NCBI GenBank assembly: GCA_037367355.1
Contig: CM074697.1
Coordinates: 620,001-684,000, forward strand
From: Neoscytalidium dimidiatum
Lineage: Eukaryota; Ascomycota; Dothideomycetes; Botryosphaeriales; Botryosphaeriaceae
Direction of reading: 5' to 3'
DNA length: 64,000 nt
Below, in pieces: positions 49,601 to 57,295 of this stretch. Positions within the stretch are counted from its first letter, which is position 1. Every line of letters begins with the position of its first letter. The notes under the pieces are model-generated. The model saw nothing but the letters and a program-made list of their open reading frames with translations, was not told the origin of the DNA and did no database searches. Both the position numbers and the translations under genes were made by a program.

Positions 49601-50068
49601 TTCCGAGCTGGAAGATGACGAGATGGCTGGATATTCCCATGACGAGGACGACAGTAGAGATGGCCCAGCAATTTGGTAAGACGAACTTGGAAGAAGAATT
49701 GTCGTTGAAGCAACGTTCGAGGCCACCGGTGATGGCTGCCTTGTCCTGGAACGACCATAGCCATAACCATAGCCATCTGGACCATCACTGATGTACGTCC
49801 GGTAGGAAGATCTGCTGCTTGTTCTCGTAACGGTTGTTATAGTGTCGACATAGGTCGGCGCATTCGTAACAGGCAGCGAAAATCCAGGAGCAATGGCTAA
49901 GATGGTATTCTGAGCGCAGAAAGTGGCCACCACGACGGGTTGGATGAAGACCTCAACTCGAACGTCAATCTCGAGAACACGGTAGGGGCCGTCGTATTGG
50001 CGGCGCTGGAGAACGGCGCCAGCCGCGAACGGCACGAGCAGGCCCGCCGCGAGGCCGCGGAAGATCAT
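40670..50068 (-). CDS. Giant secreted Ser/Pro/Leu-rich repeat protein, 3132 aa
   Basis: A single uninterrupted reading frame from ATG at 50068. Residues 1-18 look like a signal peptide (FRGLAAGLLVPFAAGA), followed by Arg-Arg at 22-23, a possible Kex2 site. Residues ~25-110 are the only non-repetitive part and include FCAQNTILAIAPGF and NAPTYVDTITTV. Next come a Ser-rich, glycosylation-prone region (~115-500), about 23 copies of a unit near 29 residues with core DSLVSELLGITSVLPSLSLP (~615-1310), a looser Leu/Pro/Ser region (to ~2200), and a C-terminal part full of SSNAPALLSSNSPA-like units ending AGGGLLGGLR. Only one cysteine was noticed, in the N-terminal part. There is no clear GPI-anchor signal. 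Cell-wall, adhesive or matrix roles are likely by composition only; no known family was recognised. Confidence 0.8.
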   Translation of the reverse strand: MIFRGLAAGLLVPFAAGAVLQRRQYDGPYRVLEIDVRVEVFIQPVVVATFCAQNTILAIAPGFSLPVTNAPTYVDTITTVTRTSSRSSYRTYISDGPDGYGYGYGRSRTRQPSPVASNVASTTILLPSSSYQIAGPSLLSSSSWEYPAISSSSSSEQEYSSSSSSSSVSTSSEESLSSFIPETTSSSSFYSISIESPSSTSPGTYEYSTSSSTELSSSTSSSAPTIPSMTGFGSPSSSSSEYPSLPAYSSSSYESSATESLSSSSSSTESSSSYSTELSTGSSLSSSPFSSTIYLLSSSSSGLYSSSSYESSSTSSSSLYLSSRALASSSLSSSSLSSSSLSSSSLPSSSLSRSSVSSTSSPYYLSSFTRSSFSSLLSSSSSAELSSLSSLPTGFSTVTLPPWSSSSSPSLSSSELSSLTQTISSNALYSSLSTILPTVSTLLESLSVAPTDSVAISSLSSILSSVYSSASIPSSSSRLVPSSVPTNLVSLSSLYSDHGYSLPISVSFSLPSVTVTSTTLPSISGPTLSLSTITKPPYSVPLESLVPQVSSLLSQLGGLTTALPLPIISSILSQVVSDLTRLPLSSVSLPLDLSLSLSLPFPSLPLSLSPITALPSLPLTVPTALPLDSAVSHLLGVTSLLNGLSSLSLPLTLPTNLPLESVLSDLLGITSRLPPLPTSLPVESLLSDILGIGTRLPSVSLPLSLPTNLPVDSLVSDLLGATSLLGALPTNAPVNSLVSQLLGATSLLSALPTNVPLESILSDLLGITTRLPSVSLPLTLPTSVPLDSLLSGILGITTQLSGLSLPITLPTALPTNVPLDSLVSDLLGVTSLLNGLSLSLPLTLPTGLPTNLPVNSLLSQLLGITTALPGLSLPISLPTALPTNLPLDSLVSDLLGVTSLLNSLSLSLPLSLPTDLPSISLPLTLPTNVPVDSLLSQILGITTALPTLSLPLPLPTNVPVDSLVSELLGITSVLPSLSLPLTLPTNVAIDSLVSELLGITSVLPSLSLPLTLPTNVPVESLVSELLGITSVLPSLSLPFTLPTNVPVDALVSELLGITSILPSPSLPLSLPTNLPVDSLVSELLGITSVLPSLSLPLSLPTSLPVDYLVSELLGITSLLPSLSLPLTIPTNLPVNPLVSELLGVTSALPSLSLPLPLPTDLPVNSLVSQLLGITTGLPPISLPTNVPLDSILSGLLPSLSVPLPLSLPTTGLPSLPLSLPSLPLSLPTGISPGALATDLPLDSFISNLAGGLTSALGVLPTVFPSNPPLDSVVSDLLGATSLLGILPTGLPTSLPLDSALSNLLGATSLLGGLPTGLSLPTDLLPGLSLPLPTPSLPSLVLPLPTDVAGLTSALGGVSNILQSVLPTNPGEAISSLQSLLYPLPTPSLLLLSDLSALQSVIPTPPPALSSLLGDLPYLPSALVSNPAALPSLLSQIGDVLSELPTAAVPAVSNLLSDALPSLPVSLPNGLPSGLPSDLGALSSALPLPSVPADLNSLLNSVLPSVGVPVPTNPAEVPGALSSLLANPSLGNILSNLPLPTDALSSLPIGGLPSVAPVLPIESPTALGSLPAALPTDLGLSSPGLPSVLPSDFGVPLDLSTAVPRPLPSLLGSAISGLPSNLESLVLPSALVPSADLPFTSVPADLSLPSDVLASTGLLNEVAPLGSVAPSLSDLSVALPSLPAISGLPSDLPQVLPSILSSLGLPSVALPSINLPSLGLPGLSPTGLLPGVSSPGIPSVALPSGLENNPLSGISQVASLPALGSPGSALPTDLGPVNSAVPSALPSALPSAPLDSALPNLASDLAGNPGNLPSDIQTLVSQLGPTNLPLTSALSNLLSPPAVIPTNGLPVGGLSSMGVSIPLSLDLSLPGILAPPSAPVASLPTPVLSSPSVGAPTELPLPSDVYSAVPSNVASALPSNVLPSDIVPSNLASGLGSALAGLGPLFSSNPGYESSTPVPAISAPSELPSIAASLPVSPDLSAPSLPANLPSAVLPSNPIASFLSPVLSPSLGGLPLLSALVPGQPSQTSPAAAVSQIPSVIPSAVPSAVPSGIPSAVPTEVSSVPGLSSIDTNAIANVPTVTVVPSAVVPTNPLGTLVSQVGDLLTNPAALPSALSQLGSDLGSLPSVLPALGSLLQPPSPGIPSAGLPYTGVPSAAIPSAALSSAELPSPAVPSDYSAVLSSVASNPAISAFSDLVSALSNPAALPSALSALQSNLGAPPSNPAALPSVLSQLGNPLGGLFSSQAVPTPSNVVSAPSPYSLSSPPLPSAASAALSTPGVPSVAPSVATPSELSASQPVILSSATPSLGSSVVAPPSDILQPALSNLIGGLFSSPAPAAPSPAAPGVSSVVAASPLDSSLGGLTPSSPGAYLSPSAPAALSSAGAVAPLSSAGGNLLPSSSAAANPIESLLGINLPGLGGLFSQPAAASSVPAAAPSAAVPSAPALNSVPVSSPAYQASVPAAPSIASVPSEVALSSAPALSNAPVLSSAPLLSSAPALSSEAALSSAPAIESNPVGGLFSALASSAAASSSLGAANGLSSSPVAALSSPVASTNNPLGNLLNSLLAPGVASSPAVAVPSSAAPSAIPSSNAPALLSSNSPALLSSNSPALPSNNPTSAALPSSNYAPSIAPSSVAAPLSSNPVSVNTYNPVGNLLNPLFSSAAPPSSAPPAISSSAPAALPSSSPAALPSSNVLPSSAAPSAALPSSNAPASLPSSYAASLPSSPPAAILSSNAPAVLSSSPSAGLPTSSVPAVAQTSNLLGNILNPLFPGNNAPTSQAAAVPSNAAPSVVPSSNAPASVPASSPAALPNSSPAGLPNSSPAAIPSSNAANLAGSAAPSLAPSSNAPASLASSGPAGIPNSSPAALPSSAAPSVAPSSYAPASVPGSSPAALLSSNQASLPSSSPAALPTSSPAALSSSNPAPLPSSGNLLSSQAPSSSHTASASGSASVYVAPAPTAPTVQSSALPVSSSNPLDNILNPLSNLGGASPTSHGATAAVPSSNVAASAPNSISPAIQPSSAALTTLHTSAVPAVASSSNSSPAGPAGQQSSAAVNPYASSPSPSLSARSSSAAASSNAVNNLLGGLLGGGASPQATTAAAATSNRVSSAATASQPTTLVTSTRAGGGLLGGLR
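40720..42900 (-). repeat. Short Ser/Ala/Pro coding repeats (C-terminal region)
   Basis: Degenerate units of about 8-14 codons built on SSNAPA, SSSPAAL and SSAP, encoding the C-terminal third of the giant protein. Boundaries are approximate. Confidence 0.7.
46135..48215 (-). repeat. About 23 degenerate coding repeats, 87-bp core period
   Basis: Units carry LPTN-x-PVDSLVSELLGITS. The most regular block (about 46600-47270) has an exact 87-bp (29-codon) period: for example gcggaagtgacaagcttgg starts at 47041 and again at 47128. Flanking units vary from 23 to 45 codons. Boundaries are approximate. Confidence 0.85.
49021..49095 (-). repeat. 15-bp coding microrepeat, 5 copies
   Basis: agctgcttgaaagag repeats at 49021, 49036, 49051, 49066 and 49081 with small changes, encoding Ser-Ser-Ser-Leu-Ser units in the Ser-rich region of the giant protein. 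Confidence 0.85.
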
Positions 50069-52320
50069 ATCTCGCTGATGTCAGTATCAAAAATGGTCAG
50101 GAGCTTACTGGTAAAATGCAAGTAAGCGGATATGGTCGAACGGTTCGGAGGAACTGAAGCAACGCAAAACGAGAGGACAGCACTCGGGCCGGAGGAGTGA
50201 CACGAGATCTCTGGAGCGACAGGGGCCGGGAGAAGCTCCGCAGTGTGGACATATGCAGGTAATATGACATGGACGAAAAGCAATTGACATGTCAGCGAGA
50301 AATGTGATCACCAAAACAAGAGCGCATGGATTGGCATCGTGCAGGGCACAAAGAGCAACATGTTAGATTCCTTGCGTCGGTAGCTTGAGACCCAGGCGCT
50401 CATGGATCCGCAGAGCTAAAATGGCCCACGGCGGCAAGGAACTGGTAGCTCACAGGGCGATGGGCCCTGGGTTGGAATGCGCGCCGAAGTGGCAACTGTG
50501 AGAGAAGGGAATGCGACATATTTGCGGGTTGAGGACAAGTCCTCTGCCTTGCTGTGGGAGATGCCGGGAGACTGGATGGAGATGGACGAGGTAGTTGGCC
50601 GGAGTGGGGGCATGACGGTGTAGCAAATGTCTTGGAATTGGGTGAGGAGCGGTAGTGGGTTTGTTCATGATGTTGTGTGCGGGTAGCACACGTGTTGAAC
50701 GCGTCTCGGCGCGTTTGGCAAAAGCTTCGGTTCGGTTGTCCCGTCGCTTCCCCGGCCCCGCCCGCTCGCTCCCTTCTCATCTCCAATCTGCCAGTCTACT
50801 TGTCGTCCTGACATCCCTGTGCTCGCCTGTGGAATCTAATTCCGCCACCGTCTTTTCATTTTGTTTATTTTCTCACATTTCAAAGCCTGTGCCGACGACA
50901 TGTTCTACCGCTACTTCCCTGCTACTCGTCCGCTTTTACTTGCTGCCGTTCTCTCTCTTTCCGTTTCTATCGAACCGGCCGCCATGCCACGGAAAAGACA
51001 GTCTTCGATCGACTTCTCTTGGGAGCCTAGAGAAACTGCGTCGCAGTAATGATATGAACCGCTGCCCGTTTGTGTTCGCCGATTTGCTGAATGGCACATG
51101 CTTGTAGTTTCGAGGACGAATGCCTACTCTGCGGGCCAGATCTTATTGCTCCTCTCCAACCATTCTCCCAGCGCACTCCCTCAGCTGGTTCGAGAGCGTC
51201 CAGTACGCTTTTTGAAATGCGATTCTTTCCAGTCATCTTTTAAGTCTGGCCCGTGTTGCTTGCTTCACTGGGACAAATAACCTCTGCTCATCGCCCTGGC
51301 CCCGGCCCGCACCTCTAGACACAGTGCCACCGGTCAACAAACTACGATCAATGTACACATGTTCAAGATTATTCGCCAGATGATACTCAAAGCCCAACAT
51401 CGTCTAATCAGCGTCATGCATTTCCTTGAGTTCTTTCTTGCCTTTGTCGTTTACTTCATTCAACTCTTCTTTCAATTTCACAGTCGACACTCCTGCCGTG
51501 TTGTCTCGACCAGTCCCCCAAGCGGGTGGACTTCTTATAGTCTGAAGCACAGAGAGAAATTCCACCACATAATGCCTCTGACCTCTTCAACACTCTGCGT
51601 GAATCTAGTTTTGAAATGTGCTTTCGAGACTAATTTTTTTTTTCACTTTGCCATTCAAGCTCTTTATCAGATATTTCAGGTCTTCCTGTTATCTACGTAA
51701 CAACCATTCTAGCCTTCTAACAGAAGCGAATAGGCCGAGACACCAGGAAGGGTGCCATAGATAGGTAGCCGTTCTTAAAACGCTTCGCAGAACTCGTCAG
51801 TAAATGCTCGGATGTATTTGCAGCTTTGACATGTCAGCTGAAGTTTCCAGTGGAAGAGGGCTTCGTGGAGAATCCAGCCTGGTAAGGTTAAGCACTACCT
51901 CCATCGAGCTGGAGTAGCATCGCATGCTCCAGGTTCGACAAACCTAGCCCCTGCAATATGCCCTCGCTTAGCTGCTCCACTATTGAGCTGAGCTTTTTTT
52001 CAATCATAAGAGCACTCCAAATACCCTTGCGCAAGCGATTTGCTCACTTTACGCTCAACATATGCCACCTCGCTACGGTTCTATGGCCATCACGACTGAA
52101 TTCACATGAACCGGCCTAGCGCATTTCATGTCAGCTTGTCAACTACATAACTTCCTTCGGACTCTCTCCTCTTCTTCCTCCAACCACAACCTCACAACGC
52201 CTCGCAATCAGGCTAAGCATTCATCCGCGACCCTCAGCGTGGCCCCCGCCCTCCGCTACGGCTCATTCCTACATCTTCCGCGGGCCGCTGCGCTTAACTT
52301 GCCACACACTAACCTCCACC
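50069..52320. other. Intergenic, 2.25 kb
   Basis: Promoter of the giant protein gene at the left and upstream sequence of the BTB relic at the right. Frames up to 150 codons (50655-51107) start at non-ATG codons or lack any domain. No gene supported. Confidence 0.45.
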
Positions 52321-53689
52321 ATGGCGTCGGCACCAATCTCACTCAACGTCGAGGCCAATCGCTGCTCGCGTACGTCAGTTGAAATCGCCGAGGAGCCTGA
52401 TCTCATTATCCGCGTCTACGAGCATGAAGACACCACGCATCTCACCGCCAGCGAGCTCCGGTGAAGCAAGTCACCGACTTCGCTGTCAAGAAGGATATCC
52501 TGCGCGCTCACTCGGAGCCATTTGATAAGATACTTGGTGGCGGTTGGAAAGAGTCCGGGAAAACTGAAGTCGAACTCAAGGAGAATGACTGAATTAAGAA
52601 CATGGCAATGGAGATCGTGTTCCGTGCAATGCACAAAGTCCCCATGACAGCAGACTGCTATACTGCGGATATCAGCGTCATATGGAGTATCGTGAAGGTG
52701 TGGAATATGTGGCGGATGAAAAGAATCGTTAAGGAGATCTTGATCACGTGGTTTAAGGATTGGTTCGTCAAGTGGTGGGCCACGAACGTCAAAAGCAAAA
52801 AGTTGGGAGAGGAGACGGAATACAATGATGGCGCACGTGCACAATTGATCCTCTTCCCCTGTTGGGCCTTCGAACTTGCACCCGGCTTTGCAGCGGCGAC
52901 GAAGTGGCTGGTGTACAACTCGCAGGCGCATATCATGGAAAAGAACCCGACGAAGCATAGGAACCTGCACTTGCCTCCGCTTATCATCCGTGAGTATGAC
53001 CCTTGCATCATATTTAAGAGGCTTCTCCTGACTGTCTGGTAGAGCAGCTCAACGCTGCGCGAGGCCGTCTCATGGGTGTAATGCATGACAAGCTCTGGGG
53101 TCCGATTAAGAAGCCACTAAAGACGGCTAAATGCGAGTGAAAGAAAAAGGCGCTGTTTCTATACCAAAGGGCACTGCTGAACATCGAGGCCTGGTCTCTA
53201 GAGCGTACCTTTGCTAAGGCCAGCGTAAATACTCTTCTCACTCGACTGAAAAGCTTCAAGTACGAGGCAGATCACAAAGGCTGCTACAATTGCTTTATCC
53301 CATGCGGTAATACTGTCGAGAGTACCCTCACGATGCTTACCAAGCACTTCGATGGACTTTGTCTAGTATGCATGGCACGTACTGATCCGGAACGCACTGA
53401 GCAATCGGAATTGTTATGGCAGGTACGCTTAGCGCGGCGCTAGCGCCGCTGGGTAGTTTAGCTCCTTCGCTCTCTTCCAAACGAAGACCAGACACCGAAT
53501 ACAGATGCATACGAGTTTTTGCTCCAACAGGAGTGGTTTTATTGGAACCATGGTTACCGGAAAGTTTGGGACGAAGGCGGCTGCTGCCGCAAGGAGGGTG
53601 TCAGCCACGGAGAACCATCTTGGTATTTCTCTTACATGGGCCATGGTACTTTCAGTGCAGCACGCAAACATTGGTTTGAGCGCATGTAG
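52321..53689 (+). pseudogene. Broken BTB/POZ-domain gene
   Basis: An ATG at 52321 opens a BTB-like start (EEPDLIIRVYEHEDTTHL) but stops at 52462-52464; the next frame continues with FAVKKDILRAHSEPFDKIL, a TGA at 52590-52592, FPCWAFELAPGFAAATKWLV, NPTKHRNLHLPPLII, then after a plausible 53-bp intron (52990-53042) QQLNAARGRL, a TGA at 53138-53140, LTKHFDGLCLVCMARTDPER, and after a second plausible intron (53423-53491) EWFYWNHGYRKVWDEGG to a final stop at 53687-53689. Motif order matches a large fungal BTB family in which the BTB domain is followed by a Cys-rich C-terminal half. One frame change and two internal stops make it a probable pseudogene; sequencing error is the alternative. Confidence 0.82.
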
Positions 53690-56600
53690 GAGCGTCGCGA
53701 AGACTTTATCTAATGAGGGCTGCCCTATACGCTTTCATTCAGGGTTTCACCCGGCGCAAGCGACTGCGGCTACTAGGAACTCAGAAAGCCTACAATAAAG
53801 GGAAATATTCACTGCATAGGAAGACCTCGGCGTTCATCTTGGATAGCGAGCAGAGTTCCCAGCCTTCAAATGATGACAACGACTAGCAGAGATACTTAAG
53901 TATGGCTCGGTTGGGAAGGCAATAGGAATGGGCTTCGGAATGGACAATCTCATAGCAGATAAAATATCTTGGATGCATTAGAACGAAATTGCTGGTAACG
54001 CACTGACTGAAATGAGGTTATATCATGATACTGAACGAGTTTGTTGAGATTCACCTAGGAACTTCCCATCTAAAATGCATATTTCTTCCATCTGACTAAC
54101 GATCTTGATCTTCATTACATATTATTCTCCTGGTAATTACAAAATTCTCTCAATGGCAAGTTACAATTCATATGAAAACTAGCTAGAGAGTGAGCCCGAA
54201 ACAGACGTTCCGCGTTTAGCTGGAGATCAAACCCATAGATTGTCAGCATATCGTCGACTGTTTCTACTGAGATCGCCTAATCAGAAGAGTCGAAAGGCTG
54301 ACTTAAGCTCTTACATGCCACATTACTTTGTCATATAAAACTCGTGGACCCTTTTTACTTGTGCCTCCAGTATAATGCACCGTCGCCCGACAAGATATCC
54401 ATCTTTGCATCAAGTACTGCCGCCACTGTCGAACTGAGAAAGCAAGACGCTGCACTTGTTACAGTGCTAGCTAGTGGCTTTGATAATATTCTACAGGTAC
54501 AGCTCAAACCCAACATATGTGTATTACATTGGCCAATCAGTTTTTGAACGTCCGGGACATCGAAATAGACTTATCTGTGTCATTAGCAACACGGATGGGC
54601 GGAGGCTCAGAGATGTATATCAAGGCCTTTCGCTTATTCCCGCTCGTCTGGTCAAACTGACACGAGTCGATGGTAGCGTGATTGACAGTAAAGCTAGTCT
54701 ATCAAATGCAGTAGAACTGCTATACACCCTGCGGATCCAGCTGCCTCTTTTCACGACAGTGCCAATTTGCGAGATAAATCATACTTCTGAGAAGATAAAG
54801 ATTCACTTTAAGAGTGGCCAGCAAAGTGAGTTTTTCCCAAGCTGGAGCTCGTTGTAGTCACTTATCGACATAAAATTTCTCAGGGTTGATTCCGCTGGGA
54901 TATGACACGATGGTCTGGGTGACTCCAAATAGCATCAACTGTGGTAAAGTCTTGTATAAAAGGTATCCTGGCAAGTCAAATGGTCAACCACAAAGTTTCG
55001 AGTCCCAGGACGGGACTTGACTAGTGTACCGTAGCGAACGAAATCAAGACGGAAAGTAGTTCCAGATACGGCCGACGTCTGTCCATGGGCTGGTAATATT
55101 CTGGGCTTTGATGCCACTTTGGGAGCTCGACCTCACGGTTGAATGCCGCTAACAGTGGGTAGCTATTCCTTTTTTCCATATTTTACTTTCTTGATTTTTA
55201 GACTCTCCTCTATCTGTCGGGTGAGTGTGACGTCGAAAGATCAATCAAAGTTGGAGCTCGCCGGTAGTAATGACGTTTAGATGATATAACTAGCACCGAC
55301 AGCCCGTGAGGAAGTCTATAACGATCAAATATTCCGTAGAGGCTTCTTCTTTGGCATCTATAGACATTATTAGAGCTTTATATCAGGCTAATTTAGGTGC
55401 GTTCGAAAAAACGGTTCATCTGAGTGACTCAATCTAACGTTTGAAATACCACCACGAGGGAATCAAAAGTAGCTTTGAACGTTCCTCGGCATTTCTTGAC
55501 TTCAATGGAGCCATATAGTAAATTTCCCGAACGTAATTAGTTGGCGATACCAGATAGATCATCGGCGATCGGGGTGGGTAGATAGAACATACGTCGATGG
55601 GAATATTTAACATATTTTCAGATCCAATCTAAGATGGATGTGGATTGCTCCAAAAACTTATGTACGAATACTCTTTGATACATAACAACCATTTGAAAAT
55701 GATTGCAAATAAAATTAAATGATCGAAACAGCGGAGGTAGCCAGTTTTGCAGCATAACTGTGGCTCGCGTAAATTGTTTAAGGTTAGCGCTCTTGCTGCG
55801 ACCGCGGCGCAGCCGAACCCAAACTACCCAAGTTACACTGCTGCTGTCTACTCCCACCAGTTTAAAAGTCGCCTGAGGACTCTGATTCCTTACCCAACTT
55901 AAGTTTAGGTACTGCTCTGTCTGGACGTAGCCAGATGGTAAGCATCCAGACCAGCAAGGAGCCGAAGAGTCAGTGATGGAGGCGGATTTACAATAAGCTG
56001 AAGCAGGATGATACATAGACGGCTAACATCCTAGACCTCAGTATATTAAGCGCTCGGACACTGAAACTCCATACTTCACGCACTGGTAGCTCGCAGCCTG
56101 GAGACTTATGATCACCTTCGAGGAGAAGACGCGATATGTGACCAACTGAAGGTCATGCAGCGAGAACTTCGCAGTGGCGGGCTACGAGTCAATAATGTGG
56201 GTACTATGATCGTCCTGGCTTTGGTCAGACAGTTCCTCAAGATCGGACTGCGCGTCTCAAGTGTGGCACTGGACAATTGAGTGAGGAAGGTACGGAGGCA
56301 TGCACTTTCTTCAACGAGATCAACGCCGGCAATGGGGGCCGATTTTAGAAGAGCAGTATATCCTCGGCGGCTAAATAGTCTTCCCAAATCGGAATTCGTC
56401 GAAGGATAAGTAAAACTCGGTCATTGAAGATGAGCCTTTGTTACTTCACTGATTGCGTGTGATGCTCGGTCGGCAGGTACGTCAAGGTTTGTCTCTGCCG
56501 GGGTTCGATAAACACACGCAGCGGCATCTCCCATACTTGACGCAATTGCAGGAAGGTTACGAGGAGATGCGAGCTCAGTCAAGCTGTATGTTGGAAAAAG

Positions 56601-57295
56601 CTCTATCTGGACCAGTCCAGCCTTCGCATTGCTCGAGACAGAGACGGAGTGGGTCAGAGAACAAAGCTTCATGACTCGCTGGGAACAAGATTCGAAGGCA
56701 GCGCTGTTCGCACGTATTGTCGCACGAGGAAAATGCCGGCAAGAAGGTAGATGGATTTGAGGAGCAGAAGCATGCGGGGCGACTGGAATCAAGCAAGGAT
56801 ACGCTAGGCCACGCGAAACGGAGTTTGTTGAGGCGGAATGGCGGTGAAAGAGGGGAGGGATCGAGACGCAGGTCAGAGCAGAGGGCTCGCTCGTGGGCTC
56901 GCCGGGTGCGTCGGCTGCAGGGCTGGCGGCGCGGCTTCCTTTTAGCCCGCTGCCGCTGCCTATCGATAAGCGAGAGCACGCCCTCGAACACTTGCGTCAG
57001 TTGCTTCTACTCTCTTCCTCACCCTCGCCTTCGTGCTTGCTTCCTCCCTCTCCTTCGTCGACCGCCCTTCGCAGGAAGCTACGCACCTGACCACCTCTCG
57101 AAATGCGTGTTCTGTCCTGCGTCACCACGCCTGTTCCGGATTGAGTCCTCGCGCCACCAATCGAGCTTCACACCGTTAGGCCGGAGCGACGCTTCCGTCA
57201 CTGACTCGCTCTGCTCGACCCTCCGCGCGGATCACCTCTACACCCTCGCTCATTCCCTTGCTCTGCAGCTGTTCGTCGCAGCGCGGTCCACCAGC
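53690..57295. other. Intergenic, 3.6 kb, partly AT-rich
   Basis: No intact gene. Weak coding-like fragments occur at 54344-54857 (two plus-strand frames) and 56130-56260, possibly very old relics, but I cannot name a family. The last ~600 bp are the promoter and leader of the WD40 gene, where an open frame upstream of the chosen ATG lacks conserved sequence. Confidence 0.45.

Noticed and set aside
51901..51950. tRNA-like GGTTCGA sequence
   Set aside because: No T stem of five pairs and no matching acceptor or anticodon arm.
56717..57295. In-frame upstream extension of the WD40 protein
   Set aside because: No conserved sequence and no better ATG; the conserved start is at 57296, so this is treated as leader.
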